Below, in pieces: positions 19,097 to 27,165 of a stretch of 64,000 nt of DNA. Position numbers and translations under genes: made by a program. The stretch comes from Winogradskyella wichelsiae. GTDB lineage: Bacteria; Bacteroidota; Bacteroidia; Flavobacteriales; Flavobacteriaceae. Positions within the stretch are counted from its first letter, which is position 1. Each line of letters starts with the position of its first letter. The DNA lies in assembly GCF_013403925.1 (NCBI RefSeq), contig NZ_JABFDJ010000005.1:248001-312000 (forward strand). Direction: 5' to 3'. The notes beneath the pieces were generated by a model. That model had not been told where the DNA came from. It saw nothing but the letters and a program-made list of their open reading frames with translations, and did no database searches.

Positions 19097-20418
19097 GAAG
19101 TTTAAAAACATTTTTATTCGAATGGAAACATTTCGTTGGAAGTCCTTTTAAAATTTTAGCTGTATTACTTTTTATCATAGCAAGTATGTATGGTTTACAT
19201 AATGGTGCCGATTTATATCATAAACAAAATGCTGAAATAGAACGAATCAATGAAGAAGTTGAAACTAAAAAAGCGACAATACTTTCTTATTTTAAAAACA
19301 ATGAAAAAGGACCGAGTGAACATCCTTGGGTTGATATTACAACTCCATTTTGGGCGATTTATAACACACCAACTTATCACTTTAAGAATCCATCACCAAC
19401 ATTAGTTTATAATATTGGACAAACCGAACAATACGGGTTTTATAAATTAATTACCACATCGAGTAGCGGTTATGATGCAGATATGACTAAGGAAATTGCT
19501 AATCCAGAACGCATACAGTCTGGCACCCTAGATTTTTCATTCGTCATCTTATTTCTATTACCACTTCTATTATTAGTCTTGCTGTACAACATAAAAGGCC
19601 AAGAATCAGAACATGGCTTTTTACCATTGATATTTGTTCAAACAGGATCAAAAAATTGGTGGCTACTATCAAGAACGGCGTTTTACACTGTTCTTCTTCT
19701 AATTGTAATATTTGGATTAATGGTTTATGGTGCGATGCTTACCAAAGTATTTGTTGCAGATACCATGTTTTGGAATCTTCTGCTTTGGGTGACGCTCTAT
19801 CTTTTCTTTTGGATAACTCTATATTTTCTAATTTTAAAATATGGAAAAAACACAGTTTCCAATACACTACAAATGGTTGGAGTCTGGCTACTATTTGCTT
19901 TCATTATTCCTGCAACCGTACAACAGTGGATTGCGATTGAAAAACCGACCAATTTAATGGTAGATCTCATTGATGTGAGTAGAGACAAAAAAAGTGAAAT
20001 TAATGCACAACCGATAGCGGTAATTGATGCCCAACTTTTTCAACTGTATCCCGCTTTAAAGGAAACTAAAGTCGCTAAAGATACCATTATTGTTCAGAAA
20101 GTGAGAGGTTATTCATCTGAAGCATTAATTAATTTAGAAATAAAAAAAGCAACTCAAAGCATCGAAGCCGATAATCGTATCAAAAATGAATTGATTTCAA
20201 AAACCTATTGGTACAATCCTATCACCTACTTTCAAAACAAACTAAATCAACTCACTCATACCGATTATAAGGACTATGAAGCGTTTAGAAATAACATTCG
20301 AAAAAGTGTAGATACGCGTATTAAAATGATGGTTTTTGATACTTGGAATGACATTACCATAGATAAAGAAAAATATTTAGAATATAATTCAACACTACCC
20401 AACAATGCATACTATTAA
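19093..20418 (+). CDS. DUF3526-type ABC-2 permease (second)
   Basis: 441 residues from the ATG at 19093 (MRSLKTFLFEWKHFVGS); an in-frame start further upstream lies inside the previous gene and is rejected. It has the same plan as the first permease: N-terminal helix (ILAVLLFIIASMYGL), large loop, then helices starting LDFSFVILFLLPLLLLVLLY, with NIKGQESEHGFLPLIFVQTG as the coupling segment. Its start overlaps the first permease stop by 4 bases, and its end overlaps the CobW gene start by 14 bases. This tight packing argues that ATPase, both permeases and CobW are made together. Confidence 0.85.
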   Translation: MRSLKTFLFEWKHFVGSPFKILAVLLFIIASMYGLHNGADLYHKQNAEIERINEEVETKKATILSYFKNNEKGPSEHPWVDITTPFWAIYNTPTYHFKNPSPTLVYNIGQTEQYGFYKLITTSSSGYDADMTKEIANPERIQSGTLDFSFVILFLLPLLLLVLLYNIKGQESEHGFLPLIFVQTGSKNWWLLSRTAFYTVLLLIVIFGLMVYGAMLTKVFVADTMFWNLLLWVTLYLFFWITLYFLILKYGKNTVSNTLQMVGVWLLFAFIIPATVQQWIAIEKPTNLMVDLIDVSRDKKSEINAQPIAVIDAQLFQLYPALKETKVAKDTIIVQKVRGYSSEALINLEIKKATQSIEADNRIKNELISKTYWYNPITYFQNKLNQLTHTDYKDYEAFRNNIRKSVDTRIKMMVFDTWNDITIDKEKYLEYNSTLPNNAYY

Positions 20419-21631
20419 AAAACTACCCGTTACGGTATTGAGCGGCTTTTTAGGAGCTGGCAAAACCACCCTATTAAATCATATTTTACACAATAAGGCA
20501 GGTTTAAAAGTTGCCGTAATTGTAAACGATATGAGTGAGATAAATGTAGATGCTAATTTGGTTAGCAGCGAAAACGTACTATCTAGAACCGAAGAAACAC
20601 TCGTTGAAATGAGTAATGGCTGTATCTGCTGCACGTTGCGTGAAGATCTAATGATTGAAGTAGAGCGTCTGGCTAAAGAAAACCGTTTTGATTACTTGCT
20701 TATTGAAAGTACAGGCATTAGCGAACCTGTACCTGTAGCGCAAACCTTTTCATTTGTAGATGAAGAAAATGGTATAGACCTTTCCCGTTTTAGCTATGTT
20801 GACACGATGGTTACAGTTGTAGATGCCTTTAACTTTTTTCAGAATTTCGGAAGTCCTGAAACCTTAGCACAACAGAAACTTTCAGATATTGAAGGCGATT
20901 TTAGAACCATCGTCAACCTACTCACGGACCAAATTGAATTCTGTAATGTTATCGTATTAAATAAAACCGATTTGGTTTCTAAATCGCATCTCGGACTTCT
21001 AAAAGCGACCATATGTCGTTTGAATCCATCTGCAAAAATTATTGAAGCTAGTTTTAGCCAAATAGATCCTAAGGAAATTCTAAAAACAGGATTATTCAAT
21101 TTTGAAGACGCAGAACAAAATGCCGGATGGATTGAAGAATTAAAAAAAGATAAACACACGCCTGAAACTGAAGAATACGGCATTGGCTCTTTTGTTTTTA
21201 GAACTAAAAAGCCCTTTCATCCAGAACGGTTTTGGAATTATGCACAACACGAATTCCCGCAAAATATACTACGAAGTAAAGGCTTATTTTGGATCGCCTC
21301 GAGACCCGAACAAGCCCTAATTTGGGGACAAGCAGGAGGATCCTTGCGAGCTGACAATGCTGGTGTATGGTGGAGCAGCATGAGTTTTCAACAACGCATT
21401 GAGCAAATGGCATTTGTAGAAAACCAGCACACCATTGAAGCTGATTGGCATACCATATTTGGCGATCGAAAAAATGAAATTGTCTTTATTGGTCAGCATT
21501 TAGATGAACAATTAATCAGAAATCAGTTAGAAAGTTGTCTGCTTACGGTATCAGAACTCGAATCAATGGCATGGCAGAACGGATTTCAGGATAATTGGCC
21601 AGTCGAAAGCGTTTATCCTTTGGGAGAATAA
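20405..21631 (+). CDS. CobW/ZNG-family GTP-binding metallochaperone
   Basis: 408-residue G3E-family GTPase. The P-loop is GFLGAGKTT (14-22). The metal-binding CxCC motif is NGCICCTLRED (C73, C75, C76). LLIESTGISEP and VLNKTDL complete the GTPase core. The C-terminal CobW_C domain runs from about 260 (SFVFRTKKPFHPERFWNY). Zinc-linked members load metal into client enzymes under scarcity and are often repressed by Zur. The GTG-free ATG start at 20405 overlaps the preceding permease gene by 14 bases. A possible client, zinc-dependent FolE, is encoded two genes downstream. Confidence 0.92.
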   Translation: MHTIKKLPVTVLSGFLGAGKTTLLNHILHNKAGLKVAVIVNDMSEINVDANLVSSENVLSRTEETLVEMSNGCICCTLREDLMIEVERLAKENRFDYLLIESTGISEPVPVAQTFSFVDEENGIDLSRFSYVDTMVTVVDAFNFFQNFGSPETLAQQKLSDIEGDFRTIVNLLTDQIEFCNVIVLNKTDLVSKSHLGLLKATICRLNPSAKIIEASFSQIDPKEILKTGLFNFEDAEQNAGWIEELKKDKHTPETEEYGIGSFVFRTKKPFHPERFWNYAQHEFPQNILRSKGLFWIASRPEQALIWGQAGGSLRADNAGVWWSSMSFQQRIEQMAFVENQHTIEADWHTIFGDRKNEIVFIGQHLDEQLIRNQLESCLLTVSELESMAWQNGFQDNWPVESVYPLGE

Positions 21632-21673
21632 GTATAACTAAAAACGCTAAAATTTAGAGAAATCATAACTAAA

Positions 21674-22018
21674 ATGACTCATTCAAAAAAGATATATTGG
21701 GCATATAAATTAGGTGCTATTAGTGCTTTTCTCTGCATAGTTCACTGTCTTACTGTACTTATATTGCTTACACTCGGCATCGGCTTTATAAGCAATCCGA
21801 TTATAGCCTATCTCTTAATTACTATTGCGTTTGTTTCAATTTATAAAACCACTAATGGCCGCTTTTTAGAACCAATTAGCATTTTTTTATGGTTAGCTTT
21901 TATAGGGTTCTCTATTTCAATGCAATTAGAAGCTGAAGTTTTTGAATATACTATGTTTCTTTTTTCAACATTCATTATTCTCGGTCATTTTTATAATATG
22001 ACATATTGCCGTAAATAA
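21674..22018 (+). CDS. MerC-domain membrane protein
   Basis: 114 residues with about four membrane helices. The N-terminal LGAISAFLCIVHCLTVLI carries the C21-x-x-H-C25 arrangement seen in MerC-like proteins, which carry or bind thiophilic metals. NMTYCRK at the end adds another cysteine. There is no MerA, MerR or MerP nearby, so mercury resistance is unlikely; transport or sensing of zinc or another soft metal is more plausible from the context. It is 42 bases after the CobW stop and 14 bases before folE. Confidence 0.8.
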   Translation: MTHSKKIYWAYKLGAISAFLCIVHCLTVLILLTLGIGFISNPIIAYLLITIAFVSIYKTTNGRFLEPISIFLWLAFIGFSISMQLEAEVFEYTMFLFSTFIILGHFYNMTYCRK

Positions 22019-22032
22019 TAACATCCAATAAT

Positions 22033-22623
22033 ATGAATAATTTTTTAAATATGAGAGATAAAGAACAAATTGAAATTATAGGAGACAATCATTTTAAAAT
22101 GATCATGCATGAGATGGGATTAGATTTAACCGATGATAGTTTGTCTGGCACACCATATCGTTTTGCAAAAATGTATGTAAAAGAGCTATTTTATGGATTA
22201 AACCCAATAAATAAACCGAAACTTTCAACCTTTAAAAATAAGTACGGTTATAAAAAAATGCTTGTGGAACAAAATATCACCATTGATTCTGCCTGCGAAC
22301 ATCACTTCCTTCCAATAATAGGACATGCTCATGTCGCATATATCCCTAAAGATAAAGTTATTGGACTATCTAAAATAAATCGTTTAGTTGATTATTATGC
22401 ACGTCGCCCGCAGGTTCAAGAACGATTAGTTCTTCAAATTTTAAATGATCTACAAGATGTTTTAGACACCAAGGATGTTATTGTTTCAGTAACAGCAAAA
22501 CACCTTTGTGTTTCCACAAGAGGAATAAAAGACCAGAGTAGTTTTACGACCACTTTAGAATACGGAGGTTGTTTTTCCGAAACTGCAATCCGAAACGAAT
22601 TTTTAAATATTATATCACATTAA
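22033..22623 (+). CDS. folE: GTP cyclohydrolase I (FolE type)
   Basis: Converts GTP to 7,8-dihydroneopterin triphosphate, the entry to folate and pterins. 196 residues. The zinc ligands of the classic zinc-dependent enzyme are present: C88 and H91 in SACEHHFLP, and C159 in KHLCVSTRG. So this is not the zinc-independent FolE2 usually found in Zur regulons. Its place after CobW suggests it may be a paralogue kept supplied with metal by the chaperone. An alternative start at MRDKEQIE (22051) is possible. Confidence 0.92.
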   Translation: MNNFLNMRDKEQIEIIGDNHFKMIMHEMGLDLTDDSLSGTPYRFAKMYVKELFYGLNPINKPKLSTFKNKYGYKKMLVEQNITIDSACEHHFLPIIGHAHVAYIPKDKVIGLSKINRLVDYYARRPQVQERLVLQILNDLQDVLDTKDVIVSVTAKHLCVSTRGIKDQSSFTTTLEYGGCFSETAIRNEFLNIISH

Positions 22624-22633
22624 AAAATTAGCC

Positions 22634-23644
22634 ATGGAAAAATTATCAAGGCGAACATTTATTAAACAAAGTAGTTTTACGCTAACAGCTTTAGCGTTGC
22701 CTTTTCCTTTAATCTCACTTTCAAAATTAGATACTATGACAGCTAAAAATGCATTTGAAATAATTATCATTGGAGGAAGCTATTCAGGGCTTTCCGCAGG
22801 AATGACCTTAGGTAGAGCCTTGCGACATATATTAATAATAGATAGTGGCAACCCCTGCAACCGTCAGACACCACATTCTCATAATTTTATTACACAAGAC
22901 GGCAAAACACCAAAAGAAATAGCAACAAGTGCCAAAGAACAAGTGGAACAATACTCTTCTGTAAAATTCCATGATGGATTTGCTATACGTGCTGTAAAAA
23001 CACCCAATGGATTTGAAATCACAACTCAAAACAACGTTAAATTTATAACAGAAAAGCTCATTTTTGCCACTGGTGTAAAGGACATAATGCCTGATATAAA
23101 AGGATTTTCAGAATGTTGGGGCATATCTATAATACATTGCCCATACTGTCATGGTTATGAAGTAAAGAATGAAGAAACAGGTATTTTAGCTAATGGTGAT
23201 ATTGCATTTCACTATGCGCAACTCATCAGTAATTGGACAAAAAAGCTCACCATATTTACTAATGGAAAATCGACTTTAACACAAGAGCAAATTGCTAAAA
23301 TTAAGACCCATAACATTCCTATTATTGAAAAAGAAATTACAGCTTTAAATCACAAAAACGGCCATCTAAAAAACATCATTTTTGCTGACCATTCTACCTT
23401 TCAACTTAAAGCCATTTACGCAAGACCAGCATTTGTACAGCATAGCGACATCCCAAAACAATTGGGCTGCGAATTAACAGAACAGGGCCTTATAAAAGTA
23501 GATATGTTTCAAAAAACAACCGTAGAAAACATTTTTGCTTGTGGTGATAATTCAAGTCCGTTCCGAGCGGTATCGCATGCTGTTGCCTCAGGAACTACCG
23601 CTGGAGCACTTCTTAATAATGAAATGACTGAAGTAGAATTTTAA
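22634..23644 (+). CDS. Tat-signal thioredoxin-reductase-like FAD oxidoreductase
   Basis: 336 residues. A twin-arginine motif SRRTFIK (5-11) and hydrophobic stretch (15-30) precede a flavoprotein fold: FAD-binding IIIIGGSYSGLSAGMTLGR (43-61) and redox CPYC (C169/C172) in IIHCPYCHGYE, the disulfide-reductase class seen in thioredoxin reductases and GliT-like enzymes. The second nucleotide site is degenerate (GILANGDIAFHYAQ in place of GxGxxA). If exported, access to NAD(P)H would be limited. An internal ATG at 22736 would give a cytoplasmic form without the Tat signal. It is 10 bases after folE and the last gene of the run. Confidence 0.85.
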   Translation: MEKLSRRTFIKQSSFTLTALALPFPLISLSKLDTMTAKNAFEIIIIGGSYSGLSAGMTLGRALRHILIIDSGNPCNRQTPHSHNFITQDGKTPKEIATSAKEQVEQYSSVKFHDGFAIRAVKTPNGFEITTQNNVKFITEKLIFATGVKDIMPDIKGFSECWGISIIHCPYCHGYEVKNEETGILANGDIAFHYAQLISNWTKKLTIFTNGKSTLTQEQIAKIKTHNIPIIEKEITALNHKNGHLKNIIFADHSTFQLKAIYARPAFVQHSDIPKQLGCELTEQGLIKVDMFQKTTVENIFACGDNSSPFRAVSHAVASGTTAGALLNNEMTEVEF

Positions 23645-23672
23645 ACTTAACAACATGTTTTATATATTATAA

Positions 23673-23698
23673 ATTATTGGTGCAAAAATGCCAATAAT
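23673..23698 (+). terminator. hairpin at the end of the seven-gene operon
   Basis: Arms ATTATTGG (23673-23680) and CCAATAAT (23691-23698), 28 bases after the flavoprotein stop. No strong T-run; probable operon end. Confidence 0.5.
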
Positions 23699-23797
23699 AG
23701 TATCGTTAAATAACTACCATTATAATTTTCAACCCACTTGTTTTTGAATCTAAAAAAACATTATTTTTAATTAAGGAAACACTTAATATAAAAGTAT

Positions 23798-24388
23798 ATG
23801 ATTCACCCAAAAACAGAGTTAAAATTTATAAGCCAAGAGATTGGTTATGGAGTTGTTGCCACTGAATTTATACCAGCAGGCACCATTACTTGGGCTTTAG
23901 ATCAGTTAGATCGCGAATTTACACCCGAAATGTTCAACGCCATGGATTCTATTTATAAGACGATTCTAGACACCTATTCTTATAGAAATAATAAAGGCAA
24001 CTTTGTATTATGTTGGGATAATGGACGGTTTGTTAATCATAGTTTTAATTCTAATTGCCTCACTACAGCTTACGACTTTGAAATTGCCGTTAGAGACATT
24101 CTACCCGGCGAGCAACTAACAGATGATTACGGTTATTTAAATATTTCGGAACCCTTTGAAGCTTTTGATGAAGGCACAGAAAGAAAAATAGTATTTCCTG
24201 ATGATTTGGTTAATTACCATAACATTTGGGACCTTCAAATTAAGTCTGTTTTCAATAAAATTTTAGATAACGAACAGCCTTTACAACCCTTAATAAAAAA
24301 TGATTTATGGTTAAAAATTAATCGTATCGCTAAAGGAGAGGAAGAAATGGATTCTATTTTAAAAAATTATTACTCAGAAAGAAAATAA
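23798..24388 (+). CDS. SET-domain protein (putative lysine methyltransferase)
   Basis: 196 residues. The SET hallmarks are FVNHSFNSNC (78-87; NHS at 80-82, the SAM/active-site pseudoknot) and GEQLTDDYGYL (104-114; the catalytic-tyrosine region). The N-terminal IGYGVVATEFIPAGTITWAL matches the SET-N strand pattern (G-x-G-V-x-A). SET enzymes are typical of eukaryotes but occur sporadically in bacteria; the target here is unknown. It is monocistronic and 153 bases after the metal operon, so membership of that regulon is not supported. Confidence 0.85.
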   Translation: MIHPKTELKFISQEIGYGVVATEFIPAGTITWALDQLDREFTPEMFNAMDSIYKTILDTYSYRNNKGNFVLCWDNGRFVNHSFNSNCLTTAYDFEIAVRDILPGEQLTDDYGYLNISEPFEAFDEGTERKIVFPDDLVNYHNIWDLQIKSVFNKILDNEQPLQPLIKNDLWLKINRIAKGEEEMDSILKNYYSERK

Positions 24389-24435
24389 ATGGCTCATTCA
24401 AACTATTGAAACCAGATAACAATGCTGAAGTCTCT

Positions 24436-25557
24436 TTATTCAATTTCTCTAACCAAGGACTCATGTATAAAACCCTGTACGGTATCATTCAAGCGAACAT
24501 GAAACCAACGGTCTGTTTTACCTAGAATTTTAAGTGGTCTTTTAGCGGCTATATCTTGAAGTTTTGTAGACCTCACATTGGCCCCCACTCTCAATTCATT
24601 TCTTTTAAGACGTGTTTCACCATTCAAAGCTAATGGAAGGCTTACAATCGCAATAGGATCAGGCTGTTTTACAAACGGCAAAGGATTTACAGCTCCGCCA
24701 CTTGTGTAAATCCCAAAATGCAAGTGCGGACTTGTGGTTATAGCATTTCCTGTATTTCCAACAAACCCTAAGGTATCTCCTATTTCAACACGATTGCCCC
24801 CAGAAACCGCAATACTATCCAAATGCGCATAATAAAGCGATTGACCAAAAAGTCCATCACGGAGCCATACTTGTTTACCGCCCAAGCCACGATTTCCTGT
24901 TTTTGAAATAAAGCCTTTTGTTGCGGCAACCACAGGCGTACCGCGTTTCGCAAAAATATCAATACCTTCATGTGAACGACGCCCCCCACTCCGTGTGGCT
25001 CCCCAAAAACTTTGAATCGCTTTATTATCTTTTCCACTCACTGGAAATGCTAAAGTCGGTTCAGTGAAAAGTTTTAGGCCAAAATTGCGTTGTTGTTTTC
25101 GATTTGGAAGTATTACTATTTTATATCTTCCCGTTTGGGTCACATCAAACTCTAAATAATTTAAGCTTGATGTATTCGAAAGCATTGACTTTTCTTCAAC
25201 TACCGAATCATTTTTAAATGAAAACACATCAATCGCTAGCTGCAAACTATCGGCATCACTATCCGATTCAATTTTAAAACGTTCACCGCGCTGTAAATTC
25301 AAAGTATAGGCTAAAATTTTAAAATCCGACGTATCCGATTTTGATTGCAACATTAACGGTAAATCCAATTCAAGATTATTTCGCTTGGCATTACGATAGG
25401 CTAATTCATAACGTTGAAAAATACTATCGTTATTTTTAAAATCACGTTCAAAAATTACTCGTGCAGAAGGTTTTGTGATAACATCAGCAACGTCCTGCAC
25501 TTGTTTACAAGATGCTAAAATTAAAAAAAGGAATACGAAAATAAGGTTCAATTTCAT
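24436..25557 (-). CDS. M23-family peptidase lipoprotein with C-terminal SH3-like domain
   Basis: 373 residues. Lipobox LILASC (C17). Residues about 170-300 are a LytM/M23 domain: SHEGIDIFAKRGTPVVA carries the HxxxD zinc pair and PHLHFGIY carries the HxH pair, so the site looks intact. Residues about 315-370 form an SH3-like module (RVGANVRSTKL ... VQGFIHESLV). It probably cuts peptidoglycan cross-bridges from an outer- or inner-membrane anchor. It is convergent with the SET gene; no partner such as FtsX or EnvC-like coiled coil is adjacent. Confidence 0.9.
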   Translation of the reverse strand: MKLNLIFVFLFLILASCKQVQDVADVITKPSARVIFERDFKNNDSIFQRYELAYRNAKRNNLELDLPLMLQSKSDTSDFKILAYTLNLQRGERFKIESDSDADSLQLAIDVFSFKNDSVVEEKSMLSNTSSLNYLEFDVTQTGRYKIVILPNRKQQRNFGLKLFTEPTLAFPVSGKDNKAIQSFWGATRSGGRRSHEGIDIFAKRGTPVVAATKGFISKTGNRGLGGKQVWLRDGLFGQSLYYAHLDSIAVSGGNRVEIGDTLGFVGNTGNAITTSPHLHFGIYTSGGAVNPLPFVKQPDPIAIVSLPLALNGETRLKRNELRVGANVRSTKLQDIAAKRPLKILGKTDRWFHVRLNDTVQGFIHESLVREIE

Positions 25558-25798
25558 ACTTAATAATAACCATAAATTATACCAAAAAGTGTTATAGAAA
25601 GTCTAAAATATAGTTATAAACATCACATCATTATAAGAATAAGATTAAACTTTAAAGTGTAAACTGATACCTCAGTAGTAACAGCGTTTAATTAAAGGCT
25701 GCTAATTACAGTGCTAATAATCAATGTTAACCGTATGTTATATCTCTATTTGAGTCCATTCGAATTTTAAATGAGTTAAAGAAAAACAACAAAAACTT

Positions 25799-25806
25799 TA
25801 ATTTTG
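25799..25806 (+). promoter_or_regulatory. -7 box upstream of the sorbosone-dehydrogenase-like gene
   Basis: TAATTTTG matches TAnnTTTG exactly and lies 22 bases before the ATG at 25829. No good -33 box at the usual spacing. Confidence 0.45.
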
Positions 25807-25828
25807 AACAAACCAAAAAATAACGATT

Positions 25829-27124
25829 ATGACAACAAAAAATACTCTCTTAATTATAGCTCTTATGATTTCCATGTTATCCTGTAAATCTGAAAGAGAG
25901 AAAAAAATGACCGTATCTGATGATGAAAAAGAAGCGATATCAGAAGAATCCGCAGATACAGTGCAGACCACTATAGGCGAATTGATTCTACCTAAACCCT
26001 ACACAACAGAATCTGTTAGAAAAGAAAATAGCTTAGTCGATTGGCCAGAAGGCAAAATGCCAGTAGCTCCTGAGGGATTTACGGTGACCAAATTGGCAGA
26101 CGGGTTTAAAAATCCACGATGGACCTACATCGCACCAAACGGAGATTTATTTGTTTGCGAAGCTAATACTAAAGATAGCGCAGGTCTTATTACCGTTCTA
26201 CGAGATAAAAATAATGATGGCACCATTGAACTTAGAGAAACCTTTCTAGACGATTTAAAACAACCTTTAGGAATGCTTATTATTGACAACCATTTCTATG
26301 TTGCTAATACAGATGGACTCTATAAGTACCCTTATAAAACAGGACAAACAGCTTTAGATCCTTCAAAAGGTGAAAAGATAGTGAACCTTCCTGCTGGTGG
26401 TTATAATAATCATTGGACCCGAAATATTATTACTAACAAAGCACAAGATAAAATTTATATTTCAGTAGGTTCTGCTAGTAATGTTGCAGAATACGGCATG
26501 GATGAAGAAATTCGACGTGCTAATATCTTAGAAGTCGCTTTAGACGGCACGAATGAAAAAATTTACGCGAGTGGACTTAGAAATCCTGTAGGTATGGATT
26601 GGAATCCTGTTAATGGTGAACTTTGGACCGCAGTAAATGAGCGCGATAAATTAGGAGATAACCTAGTACCAGATTATGTCACTAGCGTTAAGCAAGGCGG
26701 ATTTTACGGTTGGCCTTATGCGTATTTTGGGGCTATTGAAGATCCGAGATTAGAAGGTGAAGCACCAGACCTAGTCGCTAAAACCATAGTTCCTGATGTT
26801 TCGGTAGGTCCACATACAGCGTCATTAGGGCTAACGTTCTATGATGAAGGTAATTTTCCTGCTAAATATAAAAATGGGATTTTTGTTGGACAGCATGGTT
26901 CATGGAACCGTTCCGTACTTTCAGGATATCGTGTTGTTTTTATACCTTTTGAAAACGGAAAACCAACAGGAAAACCTCAAGATTTCTTAACTGGATTTAT
27001 AAGTGAAGATAGTGACACTGATGTTTACGGAAGACCTGTTTGTGTCGCTGTTACACCATCTGGCGACCTATTAGTTAATGATGACTCTGGTAATACTATT
27101 TGGAAAGTGAGTTACAATAATTAA
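25829..27124 (+). CDS. sorbosone dehydrogenase/PQQ-GDH-like beta-propeller lipoprotein
   Basis: 431 residues. Lipobox MLSC (C20 region) after a short signal. The body is a six-bladed propeller of the soluble glucose dehydrogenase/L-sorbosone dehydrogenase group: GFTVTKLADGFKNPRWTYIA, LGMLIIDNHFYVANTDGLY, YASGLRNPVGMDWNP, GWPYAYFG, and the late FVGQHGSWNRS. These signatures usually go with a PQQ cofactor, but many bacteroidotal members have no proven activity. It starts an apparent operon with a TonB receptor (41 bases on) and a hydrolase, suggesting uptake and periplasmic oxidation of a sugar or other small molecule. Confidence 0.87.
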   Translation: MTTKNTLLIIALMISMLSCKSEREKKMTVSDDEKEAISEESADTVQTTIGELILPKPYTTESVRKENSLVDWPEGKMPVAPEGFTVTKLADGFKNPRWTYIAPNGDLFVCEANTKDSAGLITVLRDKNNDGTIELRETFLDDLKQPLGMLIIDNHFYVANTDGLYKYPYKTGQTALDPSKGEKIVNLPAGGYNNHWTRNIITNKAQDKIYISVGSASNVAEYGMDEEIRRANILEVALDGTNEKIYASGLRNPVGMDWNPVNGELWTAVNERDKLGDNLVPDYVTSVKQGGFYGWPYAYFGAIEDPRLEGEAPDLVAKTIVPDVSVGPHTASLGLTFYDEGNFPAKYKNGIFVGQHGSWNRSVLSGYRVVFIPFENGKPTGKPQDFLTGFISEDSDTDVYGRPVCVAVTPSGDLLVNDDSGNTIWKVSYNN

Positions 27125-27165
27125 AATATCGGCATCTAAAAGAAACCAACCATTACAACTACTAC

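Noticed and set aside
21674-22018. Mercury-resistance locus suggested by the MerC-like gene
   Set aside because: No merA, merR, merP or merT nearby; context is Fur/CobW.
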